Shown here: in pieces, positions 56,901-64,000 of the stretch
Layout: each line of letters opens with the position of its first letter
How positions within the stretch are numbered: the first letter of the stretch is position 1
DNA from: Globisporangium splendens
Lineage: Eukaryota; Oomycota; Peronosporomycetes; Pythiales; Pythiaceae
Reading direction: 5' to 3'
DNA length: 64,000 bases
Assembly (NCBI GenBank): GCA_006386115.1
Contig: VFIW01000065.1
Coordinates: 212,369 to 276,368 of the forward strand
Program-made: the position numbers and the translations under genes
The notes under the pieces: model-generated
Told to the model about the DNA's origin: nothing
Seen by the model: only the letters and a program-made list of their open reading frames with translations
Databases searched by the model: none

Positions 56901-58734
56901 TTACTACTGGCCACACATGTACAAGTGGGTGCGCAAGTATGTGAGGACTTGCGAGATCTGCCAACGAGTGAAACCCTCTGGTTCCACTCAGGCACCACTT
57001 CGTTCATTGGCTGTCCCATCGGACAGTTGGAAGTCTGTGAGTATGGATTTCATATTCGGACTTCCACGTGACAAACACGGACGCAATGGCATCCTTGTGT
57101 TTGTGGACCGATTCAGCAAGATGGTCCATCTTGCGCCGGTTTCGGACAAGATCTCAGCCGAAATGGCGGCCAAGGTCTTTGTAGACGTCGTATTCCGTCT
57201 GCATGGCCTGCCCGTTGAGATCGTGTCTGACCGTGACACTCGGTTTACGTCCAAGTTTTGGCGTGCACTGTTCGGACTTCTGGACACCAAGTTGGCCATG
57301 TCAACAGCGGCACATCCTGAAACGGATGGTCAAACTGAACGAGTGAATCGTGTCCTTGAAGACGTGTTGCGAAGCTACGCAACGTCTTTCAAAGAGTGGA
57401 GTGAGTTTCTCCCTCTCGCAGAGTTTGCGTTGAACAACTCCACGCATGTCTCGACGGGTCACTCTCCATTTTATGTGAACTATGGCATTCACCCTCGAGT
57501 GCCTGCTTCCATAATGGGTGAGGTCTCTACCTTAAGTGGGGGAGGGACTACGGCTAAAGGCAATAAGCCGCAGTCGTCGTATGACCTGAATGCTGTTGCC
57601 GAGTTAAAAGCCAACTTTGACTCGATGAAAACCCTCAACGACATCACTAGTCGTGAGGAACAGCAAGTCGATGACTTTGTTGTGAGGAGACAAGCCGTTG
57701 TGAGGTTTGTTCGAGACGCAATCGCGAAGGCTCAGGATCTGCAAAAAGAACAAGCAGATAAGAGCGGAAGGAAGAACAAGCAAGTTTATAAGATCAATGA
57801 TCTTGTATTGCTTAGTGCGGCAAATCTGCCTGAACATGCAGTGTCCAACTTGGGAAGCTCGAAGCTTCTGCCAAGGTTCATCGGACCGTTCAAGGTAGCG
57901 AAATGCAATGGTGATGCCTACACGCTAGACATACCTACACGCATGCGTCTACACCCTACATTTTATGTGTGTAGACTAAAGCCTTACCTTCCAAGTGGAT
58001 CTGCGGATCCTACGAGATCTCCCGCAAACGATCGAGCTGATCGTGAAGCTTCTCCACTTGATTGCGAAGAGCAAACAGCTCATCGCTCTGGAGATCCTTC
58101 TCGGCGTACAGGAGTTGTAGGACGTCGAAGGATTGGTCCTTCACTGCCTCCAACGCTTGAAGACGAGAATGGTACTCACCACGAAGTACCTCGAGTGCCG
58201 AACCTGCCTCTTCCACAGAGCGCAAAAGGCGATCGTGAGCCAACTCACGAGACTTCTCGTTCTTCTGGAGTCGGACAAGTTCGTCCTGAACTTGTTGGAA
58301 CCGTTCCTCGAAACGGGACTCCAAAGCCGAACACTGGGCACAACCTTCTGTCGGGACATCGATCTTTGACTCATGATCGGCGACAAGGTTCTCGAGACTC
58401 TCGCAGCGTTCCTCAAGCGTCGAACAACGCTGCTGCAAAGCCTCGATTTGCCCACGATGAGCACTCTTCCACTTCCAGAGTCGCTCAATCGTTATCTCGT
58501 TCAGCCCCACCCCCGTTGATAGACTCTCAGGGAGAGCATCGCTGGGTGGTTGAGTCGATTGTTGATCATGAAGATCGACCGACTCATCGTCGAGGAAAGA
58601 AGCGGTTGAACCATCAACGCTTCTACAGAGTTCGGTGGCGTGGATATCCACCGAGCTCGGACACGTGGGAACCACGGCAGACGATGGAGTCTGATGTTCC
58701 CGACGTGGTCCGCAGCTACGAGAACTGCTTGTAG
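53806..58734 (+). CDS. pol: Pol polyprotein of the gypsy element (PR-RT-RH-IN-chromodomain)
   Basis: A 1642-codon frame in -1 relation to gag. It is probably made only as Gag-Pol by frameshifting at about 53950, since its first ATG (53806) lies inside gag. Numbering from that ATG: aspartic protease DTGAS at 115; reverse transcriptase with YFDD at 629-632; RNase H with DAS from 784; integrase with an HHCC finger (HLGREKT...CEICQ) and catalytic D1081, D1142, E1178 (DD35E spacing). A GPY/F module (FIGPFKV) follows, then a Ser/Pro/Arg-rich linker and a chromodomain near the end (FYRVRWRGYPPSSDTWEP) likely to direct integration to marked chromatin. No stop or frameshift is seen, so it may be competent. 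Its last 725 nt are overlapped by an antisense ORF, mainly under the low-complexity linker and chromodomain. Confidence 0.95.
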   Translation: MFPLWEVGSLRSELQSVFAWPANDTGFALEQPRSFLRSSARSVPTFKKRERPVGAGPPTGPEKRTVFVDTQDSGPNVHDAHAVSTRENSVSQTSSLIVLKVHVDGIATPLRALVDTGASNNFVRNEVIVRYKVPMPDANEDKTMVIRLANGSTVKMPKRVVRLAIKCEDFRGEDEFILLDLDDTFDITLGMPWLKRYQPSIDWMKMKISVDKSHDADLSCVTTDEVVWVYTSVEEIPDDPRDIAVCDGPPCSRAVPILEKTTGGGAVRRQQKTVSFAIDPKSEAMCVEEMNGKRAEEPSRDKMTKKKKQLSSSVASATCAPDQGTSQDDEGSVQARVTSSEYVNVLVYNEDGDSNVMRHIEVENPPSSVEELISLPWMSKKTLKRSLAKGEISQVCMIVDIDDAEDINTVSATEAEVFDEKTRKERFEEQSWDALKTNPVYELVKEYEDIFPDKVPDELPQDRGVRHEIDILPGTKYCITRQWPLPREQVVAIDEFFAQRAKAGHVRESKSPHCSPTFCVKKATGGWRIVHAFNKLNDATIPAQTPVPRKDMILDGMVGSTVFSAIDLKDGFYQIRMREDDVPLTAVSTPSGMLWEWLVMPQGLKNAPATFNRMVTNLLRPLRGFAPSYFDDIFVHSKTTGEKSDVDVHLDHLRQVFQVMRENKLYANLKKRIFFAPEIPVLGCFVGKHGVRVDPEKVKAIDDWPVPQNVKQLRQWLGLANYLHKYTRNYAALVQPLTQLLKKDIEWEWSSDHQAAFAEVKRSLREAPVLAIANHDKPFHVVCDASDYAIGCALMQHDDEGHERVVSYQSRQLRPAERNYPVHDKELLAMKYSLVKFRVYLLGEERFAIYTDHASLRTAVKTPHLSQRMARWFSFFAEYNFVVHYKPGKTNILADALSRRPDYDPKTKSEDTDGACRLCEDIQAIAVQATTAVREDIVEGYKSDETCQDLLKYFKDPSDKALQSLPARTRSRVHRFRVHNGLLYYAVEQGDTARVVVPNDEGLRHRLLYEYHDSPSGGHLGREKTFLSLSRDYYWPHMYKWVRKYVRTCEICQRVKPSGSTQAPLRSLAVPSDSWKSVSMDFIFGLPRDKHGRNGILVFVDRFSKMVHLAPVSDKISAEMAAKVFVDVVFRLHGLPVEIVSDRDTRFTSKFWRALFGLLDTKLAMSTAAHPETDGQTERVNRVLEDVLRSYATSFKEWSEFLPLAEFALNNSTHVSTGHSPFYVNYGIHPRVPASIMGEVSTLSGGGTTAKGNKPQSSYDLNAVAELKANFDSMKTLNDITSREEQQVDDFVVRRQAVVRFVRDAIAKAQDLQKEQADKSGRKNKQVYKINDLVLLSAANLPEHAVSNLGSSKLLPRFIGPFKVAKCNGDAYTLDIPTRMRLHPTFYVCRLKPYLPSGSADPTRSPANDRADREASPLDCEEQTAHRSGDPSRRTGVVGRRRIGPSLPPTLEDENGTHHEVPRVPNLPLPQSAKGDREPTHETSRSSGVGQVRPELVGTVPRNGTPKPNTGHNLLSGHRSLTHDRRQGSRDSRSVPQASNNAAAKPRFAHDEHSSTSRVAQSLSRSAPPPLIDSQGEHRWVVESIVDHEDRPTHRRGKKRLNHQRFYRVRWRGYPPSSDTWEPRQTMESDVPDVVRSYENCL
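53944..53984 (+). promoter_or_regulatory. Programmed -1 ribosomal frameshift signal (gag-pol)
   Basis: The heptamer A AAA AAC (53944-53950) sits in the gag frame as XXA AAA AAC, the canonical X XXY YYZ arrangement. After an 8-nt spacer, CCAGTAGG (53959-53966) pairs perfectly with CCTACTGG (53977-53984), extendable by one G-U and one G-C pair over a G/C-rich loop. The gag stop TAG lies within the left arm. Slipping by -1 enters the pol frame (Arg-Glu-Arg-Pro-Val-Gly), which stays open to 58734. Confidence 0.85.
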
Positions 58735-59077
58735 CGTCGCCAGGGACGACACTACGACGACCAGAGCTGGGATTCGCTCTGTCGTCAGCAGGAGTTCTTC
58801 TTTCGGCACGAGCATTGCCGCGACGAAGAAGACGCTCCATCTTGTTCTCGTTCTCAAGACGAACAAATGTTCGCCATGAGTCTCTCTGGGCTGCGATGTG
58901 TTGGTTCGGATCATCGCGATCGCTGATCCGACGCCAACTGAAGAACCGCTCCTTGTAGAACTCGAGATCCCCCTTCTTCTTCAGAATGGGAGAGATGTCG
59001 AAGAGTTCTGAAGCTGTCTGCTGTCGCTTGGACGACGGACGTTCTTCACGGTTCACTTGGTCACTTGGTCGCTTCAT
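58010..59077 (-). CDS. Antisense coiled-coil ORF inside the gypsy element
   Basis: An ORF of 356 codons on the opposite strand, from ATG 59077 (MKRPSDQVNREER) to TAG 58010-58012. In-frame ATG 59176, inside the 3' LTR, is an alternative start. Its first 343 nt fill the stretch between the pol stop and the 3' LTR that is non-coding in sense. The N-terminus has clustered basic residues (KRPSD...SSKRQ), like a bipartite nuclear signal. The middle is Ser/Arg-rich. Residues about 207-352 form a long heptad-patterned coiled coil (IEALQQRCSTLEERCESLEN, then LRNQVEKLHDQLDRLREI) with one break containing CAQC. Where it overlaps pol, the sense frame is featureless linker, so the structured reading is the antisense one. 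No homologue is recognised. I infer a real accessory gene; a chance shadow frame remains possible. Confidence 0.55.
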   Translation of the reverse strand: MKRPSDQVNREERPSSKRQQTASELFDISPILKKKGDLEFYKERFFSWRRISDRDDPNQHIAAQRDSWRTFVRLENENKMERLLRRGNARAERRTPADDRANPSSGRRSVVPGDATSSSRSCGPRREHQTPSSAVVPTCPSSVDIHATELCRSVDGSTASFLDDESVDLHDQQSTQPPSDALPESLSTGVGLNEITIERLWKWKSAHRGQIEALQQRCSTLEERCESLENLVADHESKIDVPTEGCAQCSALESRFEERFQQVQDELVRLQKNEKSRELAHDRLLRSVEEAGSALEVLRGEYHSRLQALEAVKDQSFDVLQLLYAEKDLQSDELFALRNQVEKLHDQLDRLREIS

Positions 59078-59140
59078 GGCCAATTGGAAAGTGAACTGCT
59101 CCGAAAGGTCTGCAAAAGTACGCAAGGTACTTGTGACTTT

Positions 59141-59153
59141 AAGGAGGGGATGA
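59141..59153 (+). other. Polypurine tract of the gypsy element
   Basis: AAGGAGGGGATGA lies directly before the 3' LTR start TGTAATGG and would prime plus-strand DNA synthesis. Confidence 0.8.
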
Positions 59154-59921
59154 TGTAATGGGCTATACCTAGCCATTACATGAAGGTGGATCTGTTCCCA
59201 GATCTGGTGTGCCACACACCACCTTCAGTGTGCATTGTGGAGAGACAAATAACAAAGGGATTACAGTACGACAGTCCCCACATGCACATGTGACGTCACC
59301 CCATGACGTCACGAGCGCTCTCTGTGCTGATCAGCGCAGAATGTTGTTCACATGTACTAATCAGTACAGAGTGATGACATCCATGTACTAATCAAGTACT
59401 GAGTGATGGTTCCTGCTTGGGAAACTACACTGGCGATGAGACCGACGTGTCTCTGCCACCTGAAGTGAGTGGCGCGAGCCAATCACTTTGCAGGGATTTT
59501 ATACAAGACTTGAAGTTCAAGCTTCTAGAAGATCCCGTAGGTTCAACCTCAGTGTACCCAAGATTTTATATATCATATTCATAGGTTTTATTGTGTATAT
59601 TTAGGTTTTAGTTATAAAACGTGTAGGATCCCTTGGGGTTCATTAGCAAGTAGCGACAGGAACCATAACCTTTTCAATTCAGTTGCAAATTTTCCTTCAA
59701 GCCCTCAAGTCTTCTTCCTCTCTCCAAGTCGGGAGATCGCTTCCTCTGGCACAAGCGTGTGTGCCGTGTTTGAGGGACTGTTGTGAACAGCGCCCTCTTA
59801 CACTGGCAGCCCTTCGAGCGGTCCTTCCAGCGACCCAGTGAAGCGAAAAGGTTTGACGACGCGGCTTTGAGCACTTCGCGCATCCCTGTCCAAGACTGAA
59901 GACCCTGCGAGCATCCTTGTC
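59154..59921 (+). repeat. 3' LTR of the gypsy element
   Basis: 768 bp, same limits as the 5' LTR at an offset of 7012 bp. It differs from the 5' LTR by several dozen substitutions and small indels, concentrated between about 59470 and 59830. The terminal palindrome, branched fold, CRE pair and tandem repeats are preserved. Confidence 0.92.
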
Positions 59922-60921
59922 TGGGAAAATAGGAAATTCATTAAACTTAGTTCCTAAAATGCAGGCTAAATGTGAATATAATGTGGGATATGGAATATGT
60001 ATATAAACTTGACACCGGTCCTTCGCAATTGCGGGATTAGTTTGAGGGTGACACCTCGGCCGGTGACCTTGTTGCTGTTGTGCTGGAGGGAGTTGTGGCT
60101 TGGTACTTGGTTAGCGTAATTGCTATTGTGGGATTCAAACCCTACCAAGGTGCTGGGACGTAACTTGTTTTAGTGTGGCAGCAACACCTCGATTGTGCGT
60201 ACGTGCCGTTGTGTTGCGAGTTGCTGGAGTTGTAGGCGAGCTGTTCTTGAACGGTATGCTTGTAGCGCTGGAAACTCACAGTGTAGCGGTACGAGGGTTA
60301 TTGAAAACATGGTCGTACCCTGGAGTGTGCTGAATTGACGGGCTGGAGTTTCGACTTTAGCGGCGGCGCATTACTGGACCATTCTTGGAGTTTTATGGAG
60401 AGCTTGTCCTGTGTAGTTGCGCCGAAAGGTGCGACGAAACAGGGTTGGCTGGAAAGACTAAATGCTTCGCGTGGTACCGCGAAGGAGGGGACCGTTCATA
60501 GCACTTGTAAAGTGTTATGGAAAACCCTCAAGAGCGAATGACGACTTGTGGCTGTGGAGACTGGCGATGTTGAATGACTGTACAGGGGCCCTTTACTGAA
60601 TAAGTATTGGGGATGGTTGCAGGAGTTGAGCGGAGCTTGTTTCTTCAGACGCTTGTTATCTTCGGCTCGGCCTACCGCTTGGCGAGGACTTCGTAAAGTA
60701 TCATTACCCCTGACTTTACGGGCATCCTGGCCAGCACCAGAGCGACCCACGACCCAAAAACGTGAACCGTAAGCACGTCTGACGTCGTAAGGATTGCCTT
60801 CTTGGCTGACCGATAAGACTTAGCCGTAGCCAGTTGAAAGTGGACTTGTTCGCTGGATGTTGGCACAATTTTCAAACCTTTCTTTACTTGGGCAGGGGGC
60901 TGCGGCTCCTTGTCCTTCCCA

Positions 60922-60979
60922 GCTCACCTTTGGCGAGTAGTGCAAATGCACTAGCCTGGTTCGATCCCGGGCGTGAGCA
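60922..60979 (+). other. tRNA-like fold, possibly SINE head or LINE 3' UTR element
   Basis: GCTCAC (60922-60927) pairs with GTGAGC (60973-60978) as an acceptor-like stem. AGTGC-AAAT-GCACT forms a central hairpin. CCTGG-TTCGATC-CCGGG is a full T-arm with the Pol III B-box word GGTTCGATCC. There is no D-arm and the central loop has four bases, so this is not a functional tRNA gene. Confidence 0.4.
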
Positions 60980-60987
60980 CTCTAACA

Positions 60988-61003
60988 GGTGTTTTTCAAC
61001 ACC
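60988..61003. other. Perfect 6-bp hairpin beside the tRNA-like fold
   Basis: GGTGTT-TTTC-AACACC, about 100 nt downstream of the LINE stop on the LINE-sense strand. LINE 3' UTRs often carry stem-loops bound by their own RT; that role is inference. Confidence 0.35.
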
Positions 61004-61104
61004 ACTCTTGGACTTGGAATTTTCGCTTGCAACTGGTAGGTTATTTAGGGTTGATATCTTCGTGTTCTTGTACCTTGTGATTCTGACTTCTTCTTTTGCT
61101 TCTG

Positions 61105-64000
61105 TTACCTTCGTAGGCTAAGTTCCTCTAGGGCATAGATTACGAGGCTTTGCAGCCTCGCAAGTCCGTGCTGCACAGAGTGTCCCTGTAGCCACTTCAG
61201 GTGAAGTTCAATGTATGCCTTGGAATGATGCTTGACAAAGTCCGCTGATGAACTAACCTCGGGGTTGTACATTTTCTTGTTCCGATGTAGCCATATCGTC
61301 CGAAAGACGCATCCGCGAATGATGGTCAAAACGGTGTTGAAGTTGGCTTGCCCAAAGTCGCGCCGAGTCGCTGCCTTCAAATCAATAGAGTCTGCGAGGA
61401 GAACATCTTGCCAATCGAGGCTGGAAGTGGTAAGTGCCTCAAAGGGGCGGAGGAAATACCTCCATTGATGCCTTGCAATCTTGCATTCCCAAAAGAGATG
61501 TTTTGCTGACTCATCTTGTATGCATCCATGTACGCAGGTGCTTGGAAGTTGAACGTCGGTGTGCCACTTAAACTTGTACCGAAAGCCAAGTGCGTTGTGC
61601 TGTAACCGGTATTTCATATCTCCGAACACTGGGAGAAGATACCGGTTCGCACGATGCTCTTGTGCCCATACGGTACTTAGGCTGCTTGGTGGCTGAACGG
61701 AGAGTCTTGCAAACGGTACTTCTGGTACTGAAGTTGCCTTGCTCAGTAACCGTGCAAAGTCAGCATTGGTCATTTGAACAAAGGCTTTGGTGGTGCCGGA
61801 GTGAAGTACCAAGTCCCAGGAGTGATATGCCGCTTCCAGATGCTTTGGAAAGTGTGGCCCACTCACTGGCCAAAGACCATCACTCAGCATCCTGAAGCGT
61901 GCGAGCGTTGTTCGGATGAAGTACGTTTGAGAGGCTGGCCGAGCAAAGGCATCGTAACCATCGAGAAGCCTGGTAAGTGCTTGCTCTGAGGGCAGTTCAC
62001 CGAATTGATCCACAAAGTCTTGCAGTCTGGTAAACCCTTGATCGATCAAACTAACGTTGTGCTTTGATAGTTTGTGCATAGGGCGCTTGGTTGAGCCAAA
62101 AAGAAACCGAAAGTTCGTCCAGAGCGGCATCACTTGTCGAACAGCAGAAGTATCACAATCACCGAAGTCATCCTGGAGTCGTCGCCACGTAAGTAATGTC
62201 TCATACCAGTATTCTGGAAGAGTTGACCACTGACACGAGCGGGTGCGCGAACGTGGGATGTCGGCAAACAGGATGTCAAAGCCGTAGCCAAGGCGCGCGA
62301 GGGAGTCGTCAAAGAAGATCATAGCCGGTTCAAACCACCTGGGAATCTTGTGATTACCGCTGGTGTGCATTACTGCATCTCGTAAACACGTCAGGTGAGT
62401 CGCTTGCACAAAAGTCTTTGGTCGAATGAGACCGAGACCTCCGTGTGGCTTGCTAACGTAAATCCATTCTTTCGCTAGTTTGCCAGGCAATGCCGAATCC
62501 GATTGGACGTTGCCGTTGACAAAGTTGCGAATTATCACTTCCGTCGCGTCTAAAACAGACTTGGGTACCACCGTGACGCTGGCTGTATACCACACCAGAG
62601 GCAGGACGATGCTTCGAAGGATTGCGACTTTCCCATGCAGAGTGCGAGCCCTGTACTTCCACAAAACGCAACGTTGACGCATCTGTTGGAGTATGGGTGC
62701 AAAACGAGCCTCCGGAGTGATTGTCGCACCTTGAAGAACACCAAGAAGCTTGACTGATTCGCGAGATGACACCAAACGAACACCCAGAGATTGCAGAGTG
62801 TTGGTTGTTGAAGCCAAGACTGCGCGAGAGAAGGGCATGATGCACGTTTTGGATACATTCAGACGAAGTCCGGCAGCGCCGGCGTACGATTGTACCAATT
62901 CCAGAAATCGAGGCGCATCCTTGATATCTTCGAGAAGTCCGGTGCAGTCGTCAGCAAAGGCAAGAAGGAGATGCGGTTCGCCAGAACCGACCTTGACTCC
63001 AGCTGAGCTGAGACGCGCCCGTAAGAAGTTCAACATGGGTTCAATGAAGATGACGAACAGCGCCGGAGAGAGTGGATCTCCTTGGCGAACGCCAGCTCCG
63101 AGCTCGAAAGGTTGTCCTGGGGATCCGTTGATGAGTATACTCACCAGCGTACCTTTATAGAACGTCTTTATCCAAGCTCGGAACGTGTCTCCAAAACCAA
63201 AGTGGTGCAAAACCATATCGAGAGCTGGCCACAGCACGCTGTCGAAAGCTTTTGCAAAGTCCAACAGGACCGCACCTGCCTGCGGAAAACGCTGTTGGCA
63301 GAAATGTTGAAGATCCTGAAAGCGGTGCAGCGAGTGCCGAATTGAACGCCCTCGAATGAAGCCACTTTGGTCTTCGTGAATGATGGTCGGAAGCACATCA
63401 CCGAGTCGACGCGCAAGGATTTTTGGCCCGAATTTGGCGTCGTGGTTCAGGAGTGTCAATGGCCGATAGTTGCTGGGCAACGAACGGTCTCCAGATTTGT
63501 ACAGAAGCGACAGATACGCCCGTCTCTGGAACTTCGACATTCTTCCTTTCGCCAGTTGGTTCGCGTAGACAACCTCGTACACACGTGCCCACGTTGAAGG
63601 GCAGAGCTTGTAATATTCAGCCGGTAATCCGTCTGGTCCGCTGGCGCGCTCATTTCCCGAGGTGACGATCGCCCAATAGAAATCGTTCGCGGTGAGTGGC
63701 GCATCCAGCATAGCACAATCTCGAGGAGACAGCCGGGCCATTGTATCACGAAGATACGATGCGAGCTCGAGTGGACTGTACGACGAAGTCTTCTGTTGCT
63801 GCAAATTTGCAGACGGGGACTGAAAGAGAGAACCCATGAAACCTCGGTGCGTGTCGGCAATCACAACAGGGTCAGATGACTCAGAGCCATCAGGAAGCTT
63901 CACACTGGGGATGGGTACCTTCATTGCGTCTGGAACTGGCTTGGCGAAAAATTGCTTTGAGGCTTTCTCGCTGTGAAGCATGTCAGCCGCAAATTTTCGC
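61105..64000 (-). CDS. LINE-type (non-LTR) retrotransposon ORF2, partial
   Basis: Reverse transcriptase of a non-LTR retrotransposon; the frame stays open to the window edge, so the N-terminal part (probably an AP-type endonuclease) lies outside. The visible part, over 960 residues, holds RT motifs in order: NERASGPDGLPAEYYK, YRPLTLLNHDAKFGPKILA, DQSGFIRGR, LLDFAKAFDSV (motif A), GVRQGDPLSPALF (motif B) and FADD (motif C, about 62944-62961). Near the C-terminus is a zf-RVT knuckle (CVHGC...KHLFWEC). The reading frame has no stop or shift here, so the copy may be intact in this part. It lies in opposite orientation to the neighbouring gypsy element. Assignment to a LINE clade needs a tree; L1-like is my best guess. 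Confidence 0.92.
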   Translation of the reverse strand, partial: RKFAADMLHSEKASKQFFAKPVPDAMKVPIPSVKLPDGSESSDPVVIADTHRGFMGSLFQSPSANLQQQKTSSYSPLELASYLRDTMARLSPRDCAMLDAPLTANDFYWAIVTSGNERASGPDGLPAEYYKLCPSTWARVYEVVYANQLAKGRMSKFQRRAYLSLLYKSGDRSLPSNYRPLTLLNHDAKFGPKILARRLGDVLPTIIHEDQSGFIRGRSIRHSLHRFQDLQHFCQQRFPQAGAVLLDFAKAFDSVLWPALDMVLHHFGFGDTFRAWIKTFYKGTLVSILINGSPGQPFELGAGVRQGDPLSPALFVIFIEPMLNFLRARLSSAGVKVGSGEPHLLLAFADDCTGLLEDIKDAPRFLELVQSYAGAAGLRLNVSKTCIMPFSRAVLASTTNTLQSLGVRLVSSRESVKLLGVLQGATITPEARFAPILQQMRQRCVLWKYRARTLHGKVAILRSIVLPLVWYTASVTVVPKSVLDATEVIIRNFVNGNVQSDSALPGKLAKEWIYVSKPHGGLGLIRPKTFVQATHLTCLRDAVMHTSGNHKIPRWFEPAMIFFDDSLARLGYGFDILFADIPRSRTRSCQWSTLPEYWYETLLTWRRLQDDFGDCDTSAVRQVMPLWTNFRFLFGSTKRPMHKLSKHNVSLIDQGFTRLQDFVDQFGELPSEQALTRLLDGYDAFARPASQTYFIRTTLARFRMLSDGLWPVSGPHFPKHLEAAYHSWDLVLHSGTTKAFVQMTNADFARLLSKATSVPEVPFARLSVQPPSSLSTVWAQEHRANRYLLPVFGDMKYRLQHNALGFRYKFKWHTDVQLPSTCVHGCIQDESAKHLFWECKIARHQWRYFLRPFEALTTSSLDWQDVLLADSIDLKAATRRDFGQANFNTVLTIIRGCVFRTIWLHRNKKMYNPEVSSSADFVKHHSKAYIELHLKWLQGHSVQHGLARLQSLVIYALEELSLRR
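61105..64000 (-). mobile_element. Non-LTR retrotransposon, 5' part beyond window
   Basis: Defined by the RT frame described for the same coordinates. The 3' end of the element is not resolved: no poly-A or short tandem tail is visible between 61104 and the gypsy 3' LTR. Confidence 0.8.

Larger units (their letters stand above)
52142..59921 (+). mobile_element. Ty3/gypsy LTR retrotransposon, chromovirus-like
   Basis: A nearly complete element of 7780 bp. Both 768-bp LTRs start TGTAATGGGCTATACCTAGC and are offset by exactly 7012 bp. The internal order is gag, -1 frameshift signal, protease, RT, RNase H, integrase with GPY/F module, chromodomain, then a polypurine tract before the 3' LTR. An antisense ORF spans 58010-59077. 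The LTRs differ at several dozen positions including small indels, so the insertion is not recent, yet gag and pol are uninterrupted. The flanks read CTGGA before the element and CTGGG at its end, at best a decayed 5-bp target duplication. No conventional primer-binding site is visible. The order PR-RT-RH-IN and the chromodomain define the Ty3/gypsy chromovirus type. Confidence 0.95.
59922..61104. other. Region between the gypsy 3' LTR and the LINE stop codon
   Basis: No supportable gene. At least the part next to 61104 should be the 3' untranslated region of the minus-strand LINE, but no poly-A tail or target duplication marks its end. It contains a tRNA-like fold (60922-60979) and a short hairpin (60988-61003). 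Confidence 0.5.

Noticed and set aside
60128..60150. Minus-strand GGTTTGAATCC resembling a B-box
   Set aside because: Only three base pairs of T-stem and no acceptor stem; weaker than the fold at 60922.

Overview
The window is eukaryotic nuclear DNA, most likely from an oomycete of the Phytophthora/Pythium group. Evidence: few, short (about 80-100 nt) GT-AG introns; oomycete-type initiator promoters (TCAYTYNNCAWTT) upstream of several genes; START / FYVE-like / GAF multidomain proteins of a type I associate with oomycetes; an NNP nitrate transporter (not expected in an obligate biotroph); and Ty3/gypsy and LINE-type retroelements. Genus is inference; no rRNA or tRNA marker is present.

Layout. 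0.5-9 kb is a dense housekeeping block: 40S ribosomal protein uS7 (RPS5, +), tail-to-tail with a C-terminal-motor kinesin-14 (-) whose frame is broken four times, then an NRT2-type nitrate transporter (-). 12-45.4 kb holds seven members of one paralogous family with START-like, degenerate FYVE-like zinc finger and GAF domains: A (-), B (+), C (-), D (-), then an intact MON2-like trafficking gene (+), then E (+), F (+) and a broken copy G (+). A/B and E/F are near identical over much of START-FYVE but more diverged in GAF. An aquaglyceroporin (-) follows at 46.6-47.4 kb.

52.1-59.9 kb is one nearly complete Ty3/gypsy chromovirus-like element with two 768-bp LTRs, gag, a textbook -1 frameshift signal (slippery A AAA AAC, 8-nt spacer, stem-loop containing the gag stop), pol with protease, RT, RNase H, DD35E integrase and chromodomain. 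It also has an antisense ORF of about 355 codons with a nuclear-type basic start and a long coiled-coil tail, covering the 3' end of pol and the otherwise non-coding stretch before the 3' LTR. 61.1-64.0 kb is the RT and zinc-knuckle part of a LINE-type element (-) running off the window end, with a tRNA-like fold beside it. The intergenic spaces (1-5 kb) contain few supportable features: microsatellites, a 1.03-kb inverted-repeat element at 16.1-17.1 kb, and small duplications.

Most notable: the seven-copy START-FYVE-GAF cluster with module-specific homogenisation, the antisense coiled-coil ORF with the frameshift signal in the retroelement, the structured LTR, and the multiply broken kinesin.
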